In this document: positions 32,071 to 48,205 of the stretch, one piece after another
How positions within the stretch are numbered: position 1 is the stretch's first letter
Layout of the letters: every line of letters begins with the position of its first letter
Origin: Mangrovibrevibacter kandeliae
GTDB taxonomy: Bacteria; Pseudomonadota; Alphaproteobacteria; Rhizobiales; Rhizobiaceae
Direction: 5' to 3'
Assembly (NCBI RefSeq): GCF_024519155.1
Contig: NZ_JANIFJ010000001.1
Location: 248,001-312,000 of the forward strand
Length of the DNA stretch: 64,000 nt
The notes under the pieces: model-generated
The model's input: only the letters and a program-made list of their open reading frames with translations
The model's database searches: none
What the model was told of the DNA's origin: nothing
Program-made: the position numbers and the translations under genes

Positions 32071-32772
32071 TCAGCCGCCGAAGATGGTGGCGAGGAGATC
32101 GAAGCCCTTCTCGCGATAGACGCCGTCGCGTCCCTCGCCGTTCGGCCCGATGACGACGACCTTTGCGCCGACATCGGCCCGACCGTAGAGGTTGGTGACG
32201 TCCTCGTTCATCATCCGGATGCAGCCCGACGACATGTTCAGGCCGATGGTCCATGGCTGATTGGTGCCGTGGATGCGGAACTGCGAGTCGTGGCCATTGC
32301 GGTAGAGGTACATGGCCCGCGCGCCGAGCGGGTTGTCCGGGCCGCCCTCCATGTAGGCCGGCAGGATGTGGCCCTGCTTGCGCTCGCGCACCACCATCTC
32401 CGGCGGCGGAGTCCAGCCCGGCCACTCCGCCTTGCGGCCGATCTTCATCACGCCCGACCAGCCGAAGCCCTCGCGGCCGACGCCGACGCCGTAGCGGACC
32501 GCCTTGCCGTCGCCCTGCACGAAGTAGAGGAACTTGCGCTGGGTATCGACGATGATGGTTCCCGGCGCCTCGGCGGTCTCGATCCGCACGTTCTTGCGGC
32601 GGAACTCGCTCGGCACCTGCCGCACGGTGTGGCGGAGACGCGACGGATCGTAGGTCTCCCACTGGCCGGTCGCGTAGTTGTAGCGCTTGAGCTCCTCGGC
32701 CTTCGCCGGCTGCAGGGCGCCAAAGCCGATGACGCCGGCGCACAGCGCCAGCACGAGATGTTTTGCGAACAT
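32071..32772 (-). CDS. L,D-transpeptidase (YkuD domain)
   Basis: 233 residues with a signal peptide (MFAKHLVLALCAGVIGFGAL...AKA). YkuD catalytic motif FRIHGTNQPWTIGLNMSSGC with S-x-G-C-I-R-M (catalytic Cys in SSGCIRM). These periplasmic enzymes make 3-3 peptidoglycan cross-links or attach lipoproteins. ATG 32772 chosen for the signal peptide. A second, related copy lies 140 bp upstream on the same strand. Confidence 0.9.
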   Translation of the reverse strand: MFAKHLVLALCAGVIGFGALQPAKAEELKRYNYATGQWETYDPSRLRHTVRQVPSEFRRKNVRIETAEAPGTIIVDTQRKFLYFVQGDGKAVRYGVGVGREGFGWSGVMKIGRKAEWPGWTPPPEMVVRERKQGHILPAYMEGGPDNPLGARAMYLYRNGHDSQFRIHGTNQPWTIGLNMSSGCIRMMNEDVTNLYGRADVGAKVVVIGPNGEGRDGVYREKGFDLLATIFGG

Positions 32773-32912
32773 GCTACCCCCTCGGTTTTTCGATTTCCGC
32801 ACTCGGCAGGCGGATTGATCGTATGACGACGCGTCGTTTGCCGAACGCATCGCCCGCTGATGCGATGCACCCGAACGGCGCCCGCAGCGGTTTCAGGCGC
32901 CCACTGTTGCCA

Positions 32913-33752
32913 TCAGAGCACAACGACCGTCGTGCCGACATTCACGCTGTCGTACAGCTCGATCACATCCTCGTTGCGCATGCGGATGCAGCCGGACGAC
33001 ATGGCCTTGCCGATGGTGGACGGCTGGTTGGTGCCGTGAATGCGATAGAGCGTCGAGCCGAGATACATGGCGCGGGCGCCGAGCGGGTTCTGCGGCCCGC
33101 CGTCCATCATCGCTGGCAGGTCGCGGCCGCGCTTCTTCTCGCGCGCGATCATCTCGGCCGGCGGACGCCACTGCGGCCACTCGCGCTTGGCCGTCACCTT
33201 GTGGGTGCCGGCCCACTCGAACCCGGGCTTGCCGACGCCGACGCCATAGCGGCGCGCCTTGCCGTCCGCCTCGACGTGGTAGAGGAACTTCTGCCCGGTA
33301 TCGATGACGATCGTGCCCGGCGCATAGTTGCCGGCGTAGTCGACCTCCTGCGGCAGGAATTGCGGGTCGATCCCGCGGGCGCTGGTCGAGGCGACCGTCG
33401 TCGTGCGGCGCGTCGGGACCGTCGCCACCGTGGCGGCGCGGCGGACGGGCGCGACCGTGCCGCCCTGCGGGTGATAGGCCGGCCCGGCCGGGCGTGCCGG
33501 CGCCATCAGCGCGGCCCCGGTGGTGCCGACGACGACACCTGCGGCATTGGTGCTGGCTCGCGGGGGCAGCGGCTGGCGGTAATCGGCGACGACGCCCGAG
33601 CTCGGAGCGAGCTGGACGATCCAGGGTTCGGCAACGCCCGGCGCGACCTGAAGCGGCGCGCGCGCCGCATAGCGGTCACGCGCAGTGGCGGGAACGGCAA
33701 CCAGGGTGGCGACGGCCAGGACGGCCAGTCCGGGGGCGATGATCTTGCGCAT
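32913..33752 (-). CDS. L,D-transpeptidase (YkuD domain), second copy
   Basis: 279 residues: signal peptide (1-24), an Ala/Thr/Arg-rich low-complexity spacer (about 60-125), and a C-terminal YkuD domain with YRIHGTNQPSTIGKAMSSGC and SSGCIRMRNEDVIELYD. The catalytic Cys, His and the preceding HGTN are intact. It is close to the neighbouring copy in the catalytic domain (TIVIDTGQKFLYHVEADGKA), which suggests tandem duplication, but the spacer is unique. Ends directly after the domain. Confidence 0.9.
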   Translation of the reverse strand: MRKIIAPGLAVLAVATLVAVPATARDRYAARAPLQVAPGVAEPWIVQLAPSSGVVADYRQPLPPRASTNAAGVVVGTTGAALMAPARPAGPAYHPQGGTVAPVRRAATVATVPTRRTTTVASTSARGIDPQFLPQEVDYAGNYAPGTIVIDTGQKFLYHVEADGKARRYGVGVGKPGFEWAGTHKVTAKREWPQWRPPAEMIAREKKRGRDLPAMMDGGPQNPLGARAMYLGSTLYRIHGTNQPSTIGKAMSSGCIRMRNEDVIELYDSVNVGTTVVVL

Positions 33753-33916
33753 CTGCGTGGTCCTCGATGATGTCGGGACATCGCGGCCTCGATCCGCCGT
33801 CCCGCTGCACGCAAGGCTGCCGCAAAGAGGCGAGCGAATGGTGAATCGATTCCGCCCGGCGGGCGGCACGGCTCGAAACCGTCCGGTATGGTTGACGAAG
33901 CTTTGCCTCGGGCGCC

Positions 33917-34636
33917 TCAGCGGGCGCGCACCCGGCGCCGTGCCGAGCGGAGAATGCCCGGCAGCAGCGGGCGGACCTCGGCCTCGCTCATGCCGGGGCG
34001 CAGGCGGTCGTCGCAGAGCATGTTCAGGATGATCCGGTCGTAGGCCGTGAAGCCGGACGCCGTGGATCGATCGTTGAAGACGCTCTGCGGCGCCTCCGCG
34101 TCATCGTCGAGGGGCCCCAGTCCCTGCAGCACCTCCTCCACCAGGCAGCGACGGAACAGCCGGTCGCCTTCGTCCGCCACGATCAGCGCATCGGAACGCA
34201 CGATGCCACGGCTGTCGTAGCGCGCGCGAACGATGCAACTGCCGGGTACGGTCATGAAGGGGTTGCCGTACACCTGTCGGCCGACCCGCTGATAGTCGCG
34301 GCGCGGCAGGAGATGAACGACGAAATTGGGCGAGGCGCCGGGTTGCACGAGCCGGGCATCGAGGCCGTGGATCGCTCCCGGCAGCGACCGAAGGAACCGC
34401 TCGGCCGCGCGTCGCCGCTTGCCGCCGACGGCGTCGTCCAGCGCGAAGCGCACCGGTCCGGCGAACTTGCGCACATAGTGTCCGCTGCCGAACGGCCCTG
34501 AAAATTCCGACGAGAAGACGACCCGGACGAAGCCGTCGATCATCCGCTCGTCGCTCGCGGCGCAGCTCGCGGGGACGGGCAGGAGGAGGAGCAGCGACAG
34601 GGTCGCGGCGATCCCGAGCTTGTGCGGGGCAGACAC
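33917..34636 (-). CDS. DUF2927 exported protein
   Basis: 239 residues from GTG 34636, which has GGAG 7 bp upstream and gives a signal peptide (MSAPHKLGIAATLSLLLLLP...CAA); a longer frame reaches 34711. DUF2927 marks: SGTVRKFAGPVRFAL-like segment (HYVRKFAGPVRFALDD), ARYDSRGIVRSDALIVAD, CLVEEVLQGLGPLDDD and the ending YDRIILNMLCDDRLRPGMSE. Function unknown; likely periplasmic, perhaps peptidase-like by fold predictions known for related families. Confidence 0.75.
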   Translation of the reverse strand: MSAPHKLGIAATLSLLLLLPVPASCAASDERMIDGFVRVVFSSEFSGPFGSGHYVRKFAGPVRFALDDAVGGKRRRAAERFLRSLPGAIHGLDARLVQPGASPNFVVHLLPRRDYQRVGRQVYGNPFMTVPGSCIVRARYDSRGIVRSDALIVADEGDRLFRRCLVEEVLQGLGPLDDDAEAPQSVFNDRSTASGFTAYDRIILNMLCDDRLRPGMSEAEVRPLLPGILRSARRRVRAR

Positions 34637-34813
34637 GAGGACGCTCCGTTCGATGCGACGCAAGCCGAGCATCAGCAACGTCATCTTGAATGGAGATCGC
34701 CGCTGCGGCAAGGCTCTTGCTGCATGGCAGCATCAATCTTGTGCGACGCAATAAATGTTGGCAGTCTGCGCCGTGCTCACCGAGTGCTCCGCGCCATTGA
34801 CCAGGATTTGCCG

Positions 34814-35008
34814 ATGATCGCCCTGACGCTTCTCGTGTGCCTGCGTACCGCCCCGATCGACTGCCACTCCGAGGAGATCGCCTTCGACGGCGGCATCATG
34901 CAGTGCGCCATCTTCGGCCAGGCGGCCGCCGCCGACTATCTCGAAGGTCGGCCGAAATGGCTGCTGCGCAAATGGAGCTGCGGCACCCGGCGCCTCGTGC
35001 GCGCCTGA
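34814..35008 (+). CDS. small Cys-containing protein of unknown function
   Basis: 64 residues, MIALTLLVCLRTAPIDCHSE onward, with four cysteines spread as C-x7-C, then MQCAIFGQ, and a C-terminal KWLLRKWSCG. This C...C...M-x-C...W-x-C layout recurs in short alphaproteobacterial proteins of no known function. The N-terminus is hydrophobic but too short for a clear signal. It precedes tag by 58 bp. Confidence 0.55.
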   Translation: MIALTLLVCLRTAPIDCHSEEIAFDGGIMQCAIFGQAAAADYLEGRPKWLLRKWSCGTRRLVRA

Positions 35009-35066
35009 TCGAACGCGCCTCGCCGCCGGACTTGCTTCGCCCCGGCCGAAACGGCACTGAAGCGGG

Positions 35067-35723
35067 ATGAGCGAGACGAGCGAGAGCGCCGGGCTGATCC
35101 GCGGCGAAGACGGCCAGCTGCGCTGCCGCTGGCATGGCGGCGACGCCGAATACCAGCGCTATCACGACGAGGAATGGGGCCGGCCGGTCGCCGACGAGCG
35201 GCGGCTGTTCGAGAAGCTCTGTCTCGAGGGCTTCCAGGCCGGCCTCTCCTGGATCACCATCCTGCGCCGCCGCCCGGCCTTCCGCGAGGTCTTCGCCGGT
35301 TTCGACATCGAGCGGGTGGCGGCCTTCGACGCCGTCGACGTCGAGCGGGCGCTCGCCGACGCGCGGATCATCCGGCACCGCGGCAAGATCGAGGCCGTGA
35401 TCAACAACGCCCGCCGCACGATCGCGCTGCAGCAGGAGGTCGGCTCGCTTGCCGGCTATCTCTGGTCCTTCGAGCCGCCCGCCGAGGAGCGGCCCGACCG
35501 GCTGACGGCCGAGTGGCTGCGCGCCAACCCGGTGACGCCGGCCTCGACGCGCCTGTCGAAGGCGCTGCGCAAGCGCGGCTTTGCCTTTGTCGGTCCGACG
35601 ACCGTCTATGCCTTCATGCAGTCGATGGGATTCGTCAACGACCACGTCGAGGGCTGCGCCTGCCGCGCCGCCTGCGAGGCCGAGAGGGGCCTGTTCCAGC
35701 GGCCGCAGGTGACGGCGGGCTGA
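35067..35723 (+). CDS. tag: DNA-3-methyladenine glycosylase I
   Basis: 218 residues. Removes 3-methyladenine from alkylated DNA in base-excision repair. Zinc-site and catalytic parts: [59 protein letters not shown] and [10 protein letters not shown] (H-x3-C). About 20 residues longer at each end than E. coli Tag. Stands 154 bp before hisS on the same strand. Confidence 0.94.
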   Translation: MSETSESAGLIRGEDGQLRCRWHGGDAEYQRYHDEEWGRPVADERRLFEKLCLEGFQAGLSWITILRRRPAFREVFAGFDIERVAAFDAVDVERALADARIIRHRGKIEAVINNARRTIALQQEVGSLAGYLWSFEPPAEERPDRLTAEWLRANPVTPASTRLSKALRKRGFAFVGPTTVYAFMQSMGFVNDHVEGCACRAACEAERGLFQRPQVTAG

Positions 35724-35877
35724 CGGGTCCGACGTCCCCGACGCGAGGCGGCCGGCCGATCGACAACTGACTGCCGGGGCGGGCGGGACGCGCCGAACTT
35801 GCCGCACCGGCGGGGATGCGATAACCACCCGGCAAAGTCGCGTGGCGGCGTTTCAGCATCTCTTGACCGGGCAGATC

Positions 35878-37401
35878 ATGGCTTCCAACAAGCCGACACG
35901 GGTGAAGGCGCGCGTGCCGCGCGGCTTCGTCGACCGCAGCGCCGACGACCTGCGCGCGCAGGACGCGATGCTGGCGAAGATCCGCCGCGTCTACGAGACC
36001 TACGGCTTCGAGCCGGTCGAGACGCCGGTCTTCGAATACACCGACGCGCTCGGCAAGTTCCTGCCCGACAGCGACCGCCCGAACGAGGGCGTGTTCTCGC
36101 TGCAGGACGAGGACGAGGCGTGGATGAGCCTGCGCTACGACCTGACGGCGCCGCTCGCCCGCTACGTCGCGGAGAACTACGAGACCCTGTCGAAGCCCTA
36201 TCGCAGCTATCGCGCCGGCTACGTCTTCCGCAACGAGAAGCCGGGGCCGGGGCGCTTTCGCCAGTTCATGCAGTTCGACGCCGACATCGTCGGTGCGCCG
36301 AACGTCTCGGCCGATGCCGAGATGGCGATGATGATGGCCGACACGATGGAGGCCCTCGGCATCCCGCGCGGGCAGTACGTCATCCGGGTGAACAACCGGA
36401 AGGTCCTCGACGGCGTGCTCGAGGCGATCGGCCTCGGCGGCGACGAGAACGCCGGCCGGCGGCTCACGGTGCTCAGGGCGATCGACAAGCTGGACAAGTT
36501 CGGCGTTGAGGGCGTGCGCGAACTCTTGGGCAAGGGCCGGCTCGACGAGAGCGGCGACTTCACCAAGGGTGCGGAGCTAGACGGCGAGCAGATCGATAAG
36601 CTGCTGCCATTTCTGACGACTCCAGACATGGATGAGTTGACGACGACACTCAGCGTCGGCGCCACGGTCGGACGTCTCGCTGAGGGTGTCCGTGAGCTAG
36701 GCGACATCGGCGCGTTCGTGAAGGCCGCAGGCTACGAGGGGCGTGTCAAGATCGACCCCTCCGTCGTCCGCGGGCTCGAATACTATACCGGTCCCGTCTT
36801 CGAGGCCGAGCTCCTGTTCGATGTGACCAACGAGAAGGGCGAGGTCGTGCGGTTCGGCTCGGTCGGCGGCGGCGGACGCTATGACGGCCTCGTCTCGCGC
36901 TTCATGAGCCAGCCGGTGCCGGCGACGGGCTTCTCCATCGGCGTCTCCCGCCTGATGACGGCGCTGAAGAATCTCGGCCGGCTCGAGACCTCGAGCCGTA
37001 CCGGCCCGGTGGTCGTCACCGTCATGGACCGCGACCGCATGGCCGACTACCAGGCGATGGCGACCAAGCTGCGCGACGCGCTGAACGGCGACCCGAGCCA
37101 GCCGCCCGTCCCCGTCGAGGTGTTCCAGGGCAACCCGAAGCAGTTCGGCAAGCAGCTGCAATATGCCGACCGGCGCGATGCGCCCGTCGTCGTCATCCAG
37201 GGCGGCGACGAGAAGGCGGCCGGCAAGGTGCAGGTCAAGGATCTCGCCCTCGGCAAGGCAATCGCCGAGACGATCACCGACAACGCCGAGTGGCGCGAGG
37301 CGCGCGCCGGGCAGGAGCTGGTGGACGAGGCCGACCTCGTCGACGCCGTGCGCCGCATCCTAGAGGCGCAGCGTGCGCGTGTTGGAGCCGGGCAGGGCTG
37401 A
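35878..37401 (+). CDS. hisS: histidyl-tRNA synthetase
   Basis: 507 residues from ATG 35878 (GTG 35842 is in frame but adds non-conserved residues). Class II motifs: motif 2 [20 protein letters not shown], histidine-A region [18 protein letters not shown] and motif 3 [10 protein letters not shown]. It is of the divergent alphaproteobacterial type that charges a tRNA-His lacking G-1:C73, and such a tRNA is encoded at 8933. An inner stretch (about 36570-36755) uses codons unlike the rest of the gene. Confidence 0.95.
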   Translation: MASNKPTRVKARVPRGFVDRSADDLRAQDAMLAKIRRVYETYGFEPVETPVFEYTDALGKFLPDSDRPNEGVFSLQDEDEAWMSLRYDLTAPLARYVAENYETLSKPYRSYRAGYVFRNEKPGPGRFRQFMQFDADIVGAPNVSADAEMAMMMADTMEALGIPRGQYVIRVNNRKVLDGVLEAIGLGGDENAGRRLTVLRAIDKLDKFGVEGVRELLGKGRLDESGDFTKGAELDGEQIDKLLPFLTTPDMDELTTTLSVGATVGRLAEGVRELGDIGAFVKAAGYEGRVKIDPSVVRGLEYYTGPVFEAELLFDVTNEKGEVVRFGSVGGGGRYDGLVSRFMSQPVPATGFSIGVSRLMTALKNLGRLETSSRTGPVVVTVMDRDRMADYQAMATKLRDALNGDPSQPPVPVEVFQGNPKQFGKQLQYADRRDAPVVVIQGGDEKAAGKVQVKDLALGKAIAETITDNAEWREARAGQELVDEADLVDAVRRILEAQRARVGAGQG

Positions 37402-37417
37402 GGTGAGCGCCGCCGCG

Positions 37418-38533
37418 ATGACCTTCGAGACCGACCTCGCGGCCGCGCTCGCCGCACGCGACGCACCGCGCGTCGCGGTCGATGTGCTCGTGCCGGCCGA
37501 TCCCTATCTCGACACGGCCGGCGAGTCGCTGCGCCGCCGCATCTTCCTGACGCGCGGCGAGAGCGGCGAGGACCTGTGCCTGCGGCCGGACTTCACCATC
37601 CCCGTCTGCCTGCGCCACATCGAGGCGCAGGGCGTGCTGCCCCGCCGCTATTCCTATCTCGGCCTCGTCTTCCGCCAGCACCGCCGCGAGCGCGAAACCG
37701 AGTTTCGCCAAGCCGGCATCGAGGATCTCGGCGAGCCGGACGTCGCCGCGGCCGATGCGCGGGCCCTCGCCGATGCGCTGGCCGCGCTCGCCACCTGCGG
37801 GCTCGCCGGGGACCTGACGACGCTCGTCGGCGATCAGGCCCTGTTCGAGGCGTTCCTCGCCGCGCTCGGCCTGCCGGCCGGCTGGCAGCGCCGGCTGATC
37901 CGCACGTTCGGCGACGATGTGCAGCTGGCGAGCGCGTTGACGCGCCTGTCCCGCCCGGCGGAAGACCGGCTCGCCGGCCTCGAACCGGAGCTGCACGCGC
38001 TGGCGCGCGCCGGCGACCGTGGCGGGCTCTCTGCAATCGTGCGCGAGCGGATGGAGGAGGGCGGCCTCTCGCCCCATGCCGGCCGCGATCCCAGTGAGAT
38101 CGCGGCCCGGCTGATCGAGAAGGTGGCGATCGCCGAGGCCCGCCTCGATGCGGCGGCGCTGGCGCGGCTGAAGGCGTTCCTGGCGATCGACTGCAGCCTG
38201 GCGGCGGCCAGCGGGGAGTTGCGGCGGCTGGCGGCCGAGAGCGGCGTCGACTTCGGCCGGGCACTCGCGCAGTTCGAGGCGCGCAACGCCGCCCTTGCGG
38301 CGGCCGGCGTCGATCTGGCGGCGCTCGACTACCGGGCCGCCTTCGGACGGCCCCTCGACTACTACACCGGCTTCGTCTTCGAGATCCGGCCGCGAGCCGG
38401 GGGCGAGGTGCTCGCCGGCGGCGGGCGCTACGACCGGTTGCTGACCTATCTCGGCGCGCGCGCGCCGGTGCCGGCGGTCGGCTTCTCGCTCTGGCTCGAC
38501 CGGATCGAGGCGATCGGAGGCGATACGCCATGA
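37418..38533 (+). CDS. hisZ: ATP phosphoribosyltransferase regulatory subunit
   Basis: 371 residues, a HisRS paralogue without tRNA-charging function: [51 protein letters not shown] and [15 protein letters not shown]. It forms the hetero-octamer with short HisG and confers regulation by histidine. ATG 37418 was chosen; GTG 37403 and GTG 37373 (overlapping hisS) are also open. The stop overlaps hisG by 4 bp. Confidence 0.92.
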   Translation: MTFETDLAAALAARDAPRVAVDVLVPADPYLDTAGESLRRRIFLTRGESGEDLCLRPDFTIPVCLRHIEAQGVLPRRYSYLGLVFRQHRRERETEFRQAGIEDLGEPDVAAADARALADALAALATCGLAGDLTTLVGDQALFEAFLAALGLPAGWQRRLIRTFGDDVQLASALTRLSRPAEDRLAGLEPELHALARAGDRGGLSAIVRERMEEGGLSPHAGRDPSEIAARLIEKVAIAEARLDAAALARLKAFLAIDCSLAAASGELRRLAAESGVDFGRALAQFEARNAALAAAGVDLAALDYRAAFGRPLDYYTGFVFEIRPRAGGEVLAGGGRYDRLLTYLGARAPVPAVGFSLWLDRIEAIGGDTP

Positions 38534-39234
38534 GCGTCACCCTCGCCATTCCGTCCAAGGGGCGGCTGAAGGACGACACGATTGAGCGGCTGGCGGCGGC
38601 CGGCATTCGCGTTGCGCTCGACGAGGACGCGCGCAGCTATCGCGCCGCAGCGCCCGAGATCGAGGGCCTCGACGTGATTCTGATGTCGGCCTCCGAGATC
38701 GCCCGCGAACTCGCAGCAGGGTCGATCGACTTCGGCGTCACCGGGCTGGATCTCCTGCACGAGACGATCGAGGAGGCCTCCGGCACGGTGGAGGTCGTCG
38801 CCGAACTCGGCTTCGGCCATGCCGACGTCGTCGTCGCCGTGCCCGAGGCCTGGGTCGATGTCGACGGCATGGACGATCTCGACGACGTCGCCGCCGGCTT
38901 CCGCCAGCGGCATCACCGCCGGATGCGGATCGCAACCAAATACCGCCGGCTGACGGAAGGCTTCTTCACCCGCCGTCATGGCATCCAGACCTACCGGATC
39001 GTCGAGAGCCTCGGTGCGACGGAGGCCGCGCCCGCGGCGGGAACCGCCGACATCGTCGTGGACATCACGACAACCGGGTCGACCCTGCGTGCCAACCGGC
39101 TGAAGACATTAGACGATGGGCTAATCCTCGCATCCCAGGCGTGTATCGCGCTGCGAAAGAGCGCGATGCGCGATCCTCCCGAGGCAGCGATGGTGACGCA
39201 GCTGTGCAGGATGTTGCGAGCCGCGGCCGTCTGA
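38530..39234 (+). CDS. hisG: ATP phosphoribosyltransferase, short form
   Basis: 234 residues, the short form lacking the C-terminal ACT-like domain, as expected when HisZ is present. [20 protein letters not shown] at the start, [11 protein letters not shown] and the PRPP loop [16 protein letters not shown]. It catalyses the first step of histidine synthesis. Codon use changes in the last 40 codons (from about 39100), and the AT-richer composition carries on beyond the stop. Confidence 0.94.
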   Translation: MSVTLAIPSKGRLKDDTIERLAAAGIRVALDEDARSYRAAAPEIEGLDVILMSASEIARELAAGSIDFGVTGLDLLHETIEEASGTVEVVAELGFGHADVVVAVPEAWVDVDGMDDLDDVAAGFRQRHHRRMRIATKYRRLTEGFFTRRHGIQTYRIVESLGATEAAPAAGTADIVVDITTTGSTLRANRLKTLDDGLILASQACIALRKSAMRDPPEAAMVTQLCRMLRAAAV

Positions 39235-39317
39235 GCATCTGCAGCAGATGCAACCCACGGTTTGCATCCCCGTCGCTCTGAGAGGTGAGCCATGGGACGC
39301 TGCAACCCATTGGTTTG

Positions 39318-39346
39318 TTGACCTTATTACCCGTTCTCGTAAGATT
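39318..39346 (+). promoter_or_regulatory. possible sigma-70 promoter
   Basis: TTGACC (39318-39323), 17-bp spacer, AAGATT (39341-39346), 75 bp before the small gene at 39422. Confidence 0.3.
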
Positions 39347-39421
39347 TCGTCGAACGTCGTAGCGGGGTCGAAGTGTGCATCCTTCGACTGACCTGCTGAA
39401 AGCGATTTTGAGGGAGCGTCC

Positions 39422-39601
39422 ATGACCAACCAGCGAGCAACCGCCAAGCGTATCATGGATGAACTGGTTTCTCTGGCGGCACGTGCGCGCGAAGCGGAGA
39501 TGCCGATGCTCGCCTATCTCTTGAAGGTCGCCATCGAAGAGGCGCGCGATTGCGCCGGCGAGCGCGGCGGCAACGAGATGTCCTCCGACGGCCTGCGCTG
39601 A
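39422..39601 (+). CDS. 59-residue helical protein of unknown function
   Basis: Starts MTNQRATAKRIMDELVSLAA and has the core EMPMLAYLLKVAIEEARDCA, then a short polar tail. Two amphipathic helices are likely. Short proteins with a LAYLxxxAxxEA core are common in rhizobia but uncharacterised. GAGGGAG lies 7 bp before the ATG. It sits between hisG and convergent fumC. Confidence 0.6.
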   Translation: MTNQRATAKRIMDELVSLAARAREAEMPMLAYLLKVAIEEARDCAGERGGNEMSSDGLR

Positions 39602-39663
39602 AGGCGGTCCGTCGCTGGGTCGATGCGAGGCGGCGTCGTGACGCGCCGCCCCAAGATCTCGAT

Positions 39664-41055
<1,392 letters not shown>

Positions 41056-41171
41056 CGTTTCCGCCCATTCGTTGAGGGCCGCCGGACGCAGGCGTCCAGC
41101 AGCCGGTGGCGGATACCTATTCCGCTTTGGCGCGCAGCAAAACCCCTCCGGCAGCAGGCGCGCGACACGGC

Positions 41172-41206
41172 ACAAAGAAAACGGCCGCCCCTTGCGGAGC
41201 GGCCGT
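41172..41206 (-). terminator. terminator after csbD
   Basis: Stem ACGGCCGC / GCGGCCGT (41181-41188 with 41199-41206). On the minus strand it is followed by TTTCTTTG (41180-41173), a usable U tract, 27 bp after the csbD stop. Confidence 0.65.
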
Positions 41207-41232
41207 CGTCCCTTTCGACGCGATGGATGCGC

Positions 41233-41412
41233 TCAGTCGAGCTGATCCTTCACCGCGTCCTTCACCTTGCCGTAGTTCTTCTGGGTCTTGCCCTCGGCCT
41301 GATCCACGACGCCTTCGGCCTCCATGTCGCGGTTGCCGGTCGCGCGGCCGACGCTTTCCTTGATGTTGCCGCCGACCTCCTTGAGGCCACCCTTCATTTC
41401 GTTCTTGTCCAT
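41233..41412 (-). CDS. CsbD-family stress protein
   Basis: 59 residues: MDKNEMKGGLKEVGGNIKES then RATGNRDMEAEGVVDQAEGK, the CsbD repeat pattern, and a C-terminal KVKDAVKDQLD. Such proteins accumulate in stationary phase and stress; molecular role unknown. Preceded by a perfect sigma-EcfG promoter at 41459-41483 and followed by its own terminator. Confidence 0.9.
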   Translation of the reverse strand: MDKNEMKGGLKEVGGNIKESVGRATGNRDMEAEGVVDQAEGKTQKNYGKVKDAVKDQLD

Positions 41413-41458
41413 GACGGATCTCCCGTTATCGGTCTGCCCATCGGCAGGTCGTGAAATC

Positions 41459-41483
41459 AACGGCTTTGCTGAGCTTCCGTTCC
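41459..41483 (-). promoter_or_regulatory. sigma-EcfG promoter of csbD (GGAAC-N16-CGTT)
   Basis: On the minus strand GGAAC (41483-41479), 16 bp, CGTT (41462-41459), about 47 bp before the csbD ATG. Exact match to the general-stress consensus. Confidence 0.75.
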
Positions 41484-41689
41484 GCCTGCGACACTGCTGC
41501 AGGTCGGGACATGGGACCTGAGATCCGGCCGCCCTTGAGCCGGCGGATCACCGCGCCGACGCTGCGAACCGGCCGCCGGCAGAGGTTTCAGTGCGGAGGC
41601 ACGGGGAACAACGCGCCGGTTCCCCGACAGCCGGACGGGCAGAGCGTTCAGCGACTGGTGGGCGGTCCGGCGCGGATGATGCGCAGTGG

Positions 41690-42553
41690 TTACTTCAACG
41701 GCGCTTCGCCTGCGGGCACGTCGCCGACCGGCTCGCCGGCGAGAACCGCTCGTCGCTCCTGCGCCTTCAACTCCTCGAGCGCCGGCATCGACATGATGTT
41801 GTAGCCGGAATCGACGAAGTGGACCTCGCCGGTGACCCCGTTCGCCAGCTCCGACAGAAGGTACAGCACCGAGCCGCCGACCTCCTGGATTGTGACGTTG
41901 CGCCGGAGCGGACCGTTCTTGCGCTGGTAGTTGAACATCAGCCGCGCGTCGGACACGCCGGCGCCGGCGAGCGTGCGGACCGGGCCGGCCGAAACGGCGT
42001 TGACGCGGATGTTGCGCGGCCCGAAGTCGGCGGCGAGGTAGCGCACAGAGGCTTCGAGCGCCGCCTTGGCGACGCCCATCACGTTGTAGTTCGGCATCAC
42101 CCGGGTCGAGCCGCCATAGGTGAGGGTCACCAGCGAGCCGCCGTTCGGCATCAGGTCGACCGCCCGGCGCGACAACTCGGTGAAGGAGTAGCAGGAGATC
42201 AGCATCGTGCGCACGAAGTTCTCGCGCGTGGTGTCGGCGTAGAGCCCCTTCAGCTCGTTCTTGTCGGAAAAGGCGATCGCGTGGACCAGGAAATCGATCG
42301 AGCCCCAAGCCTGGCGGAGGCTGTCGAAGACCGCGTCCAGCGAGCGCTCGTCCTCCACGTCGCAGGGCAGCACCAGCTTGGAGCCGATCTCGTCGGCGAG
42401 CGGGCGCACCCGCTTGCCGAACGCCTCGCCCTGGTAGGTGAGGGCGATTTCCGCTCCGTTGGCGGCCAGCGCCTTGGCCGCGCCCCAGGCGATCGAGTTG
42501 TGGTTGGCGACGCCCATCACGAGGCCGCGCTTGCCTTTCATCAGGTCGCTCAT
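41690..42553 (-). CDS. fabI: enoyl-[acyl-carrier-protein] reductase (NADH)
   Basis: 287 residues. Reduces trans-2-enoyl-ACP in fatty-acid elongation. GVANHNSIAWGAAKAL is the FabI cofactor motif (Rossmann variant); catalytic Y-x6-K is in PNYNVMGVAKAALEASVRYL. The C-terminal tail (KAQERRAVLAGEPVGDVPAG) is longer than in E. coli FabI. Third gene of fabA-fabB-fabI, 11 bp after fabB. The region 41413-41689 downstream holds only the csbD promoter. Confidence 0.95.
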   Translation of the reverse strand: MSDLMKGKRGLVMGVANHNSIAWGAAKALAANGAEIALTYQGEAFGKRVRPLADEIGSKLVLPCDVEDERSLDAVFDSLRQAWGSIDFLVHAIAFSDKNELKGLYADTTRENFVRTMLISCYSFTELSRRAVDLMPNGGSLVTLTYGGSTRVMPNYNVMGVAKAALEASVRYLAADFGPRNIRVNAVSAGPVRTLAGAGVSDARLMFNYQRKNGPLRRNVTIQEVGGSVLYLLSELANGVTGEVHFVDSGYNIMSMPALEELKAQERRAVLAGEPVGDVPAGEAPLK

Positions 42554-42564
42554 CCCGGTCTCTC

Positions 42565-46314
<3,750 letters not shown>

Positions 46315-46341
46315 CGAGCGACGCGCCTTCGACATGATCGG

Positions 46342-46367
46342 CGGGCGGCCTTCGGGCCGCCCGTTTT
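46342..46367 (+). terminator. rho-independent terminator after TRAP copy 1
   Basis: CGGGCGGCC-TTCG-GGCCGCCCG followed by TTTT (46364-46367). UUCG tetraloop. Confidence 0.82.
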
Positions 46368-46443
46368 CGCTGGGACACGGGCGGATACCTCGCAGAGCGC
46401 GCGTCTGCCGGCTATAGGGAGCTGGGCCGGCATCGCCTGTCGG

Positions 46444-46817
46444 ATGAATGGTCCTCTCGGGAGAGCGACAATCGATGCGCCGGACAAGGTGCCCGTCGCG
46501 GTCACGACGCTGAACGAACGCAAGGCCGCTGAAGCCGCCCGGCGCAAGGCTGCGGCTGGTCGGATCGTCACAAACCTGCACTCTGCTGCGGCGCCGCTCG
46601 GGGGCCGATACGTCGTCTTCGGATCCTACGTGGTCGATGCAATGCGCTTCGACAGCGACCTGGACATCCTCCTCGACTTCCCCCCGGAGCGGACCGGCGA
46701 GGCGTGGCGGATCGCGGAGGATGCGGCCGCATCGGCGGATCTGCCGGTCGATCTCCACGATGCGCGAACTTCGCGGCCAAGCTTCGTCGCGCGCGTCGCA
46801 ACGGGACTGGTGCTGTC

Positions 46818-46821
<4 letters not shown>
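46444..46821 (+). CDS. MNT-type nucleotidyltransferase (antitoxin-like)
   Basis: 125 residues. Minimal nucleotidyltransferase motif GRYVVFGSYVVDAMRFDSDL with G-S...D-x-D (FGS, DSDLDILLDF). Such proteins pair with HEPN toxins. A basic N-terminal helix (LNERKAAEAARRKAAAGRIV) precedes the fold. The stop overlaps a GTG start of a following, apparently broken gene by 4 bp. Located between two TRAP binding-protein genes. Confidence 0.75.
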
Positions 46822-48180
<1,359 letters not shown>

Positions 48181-48205
48181 TCCAGCCTCTCGTCGTGTCG
48201 CTATT

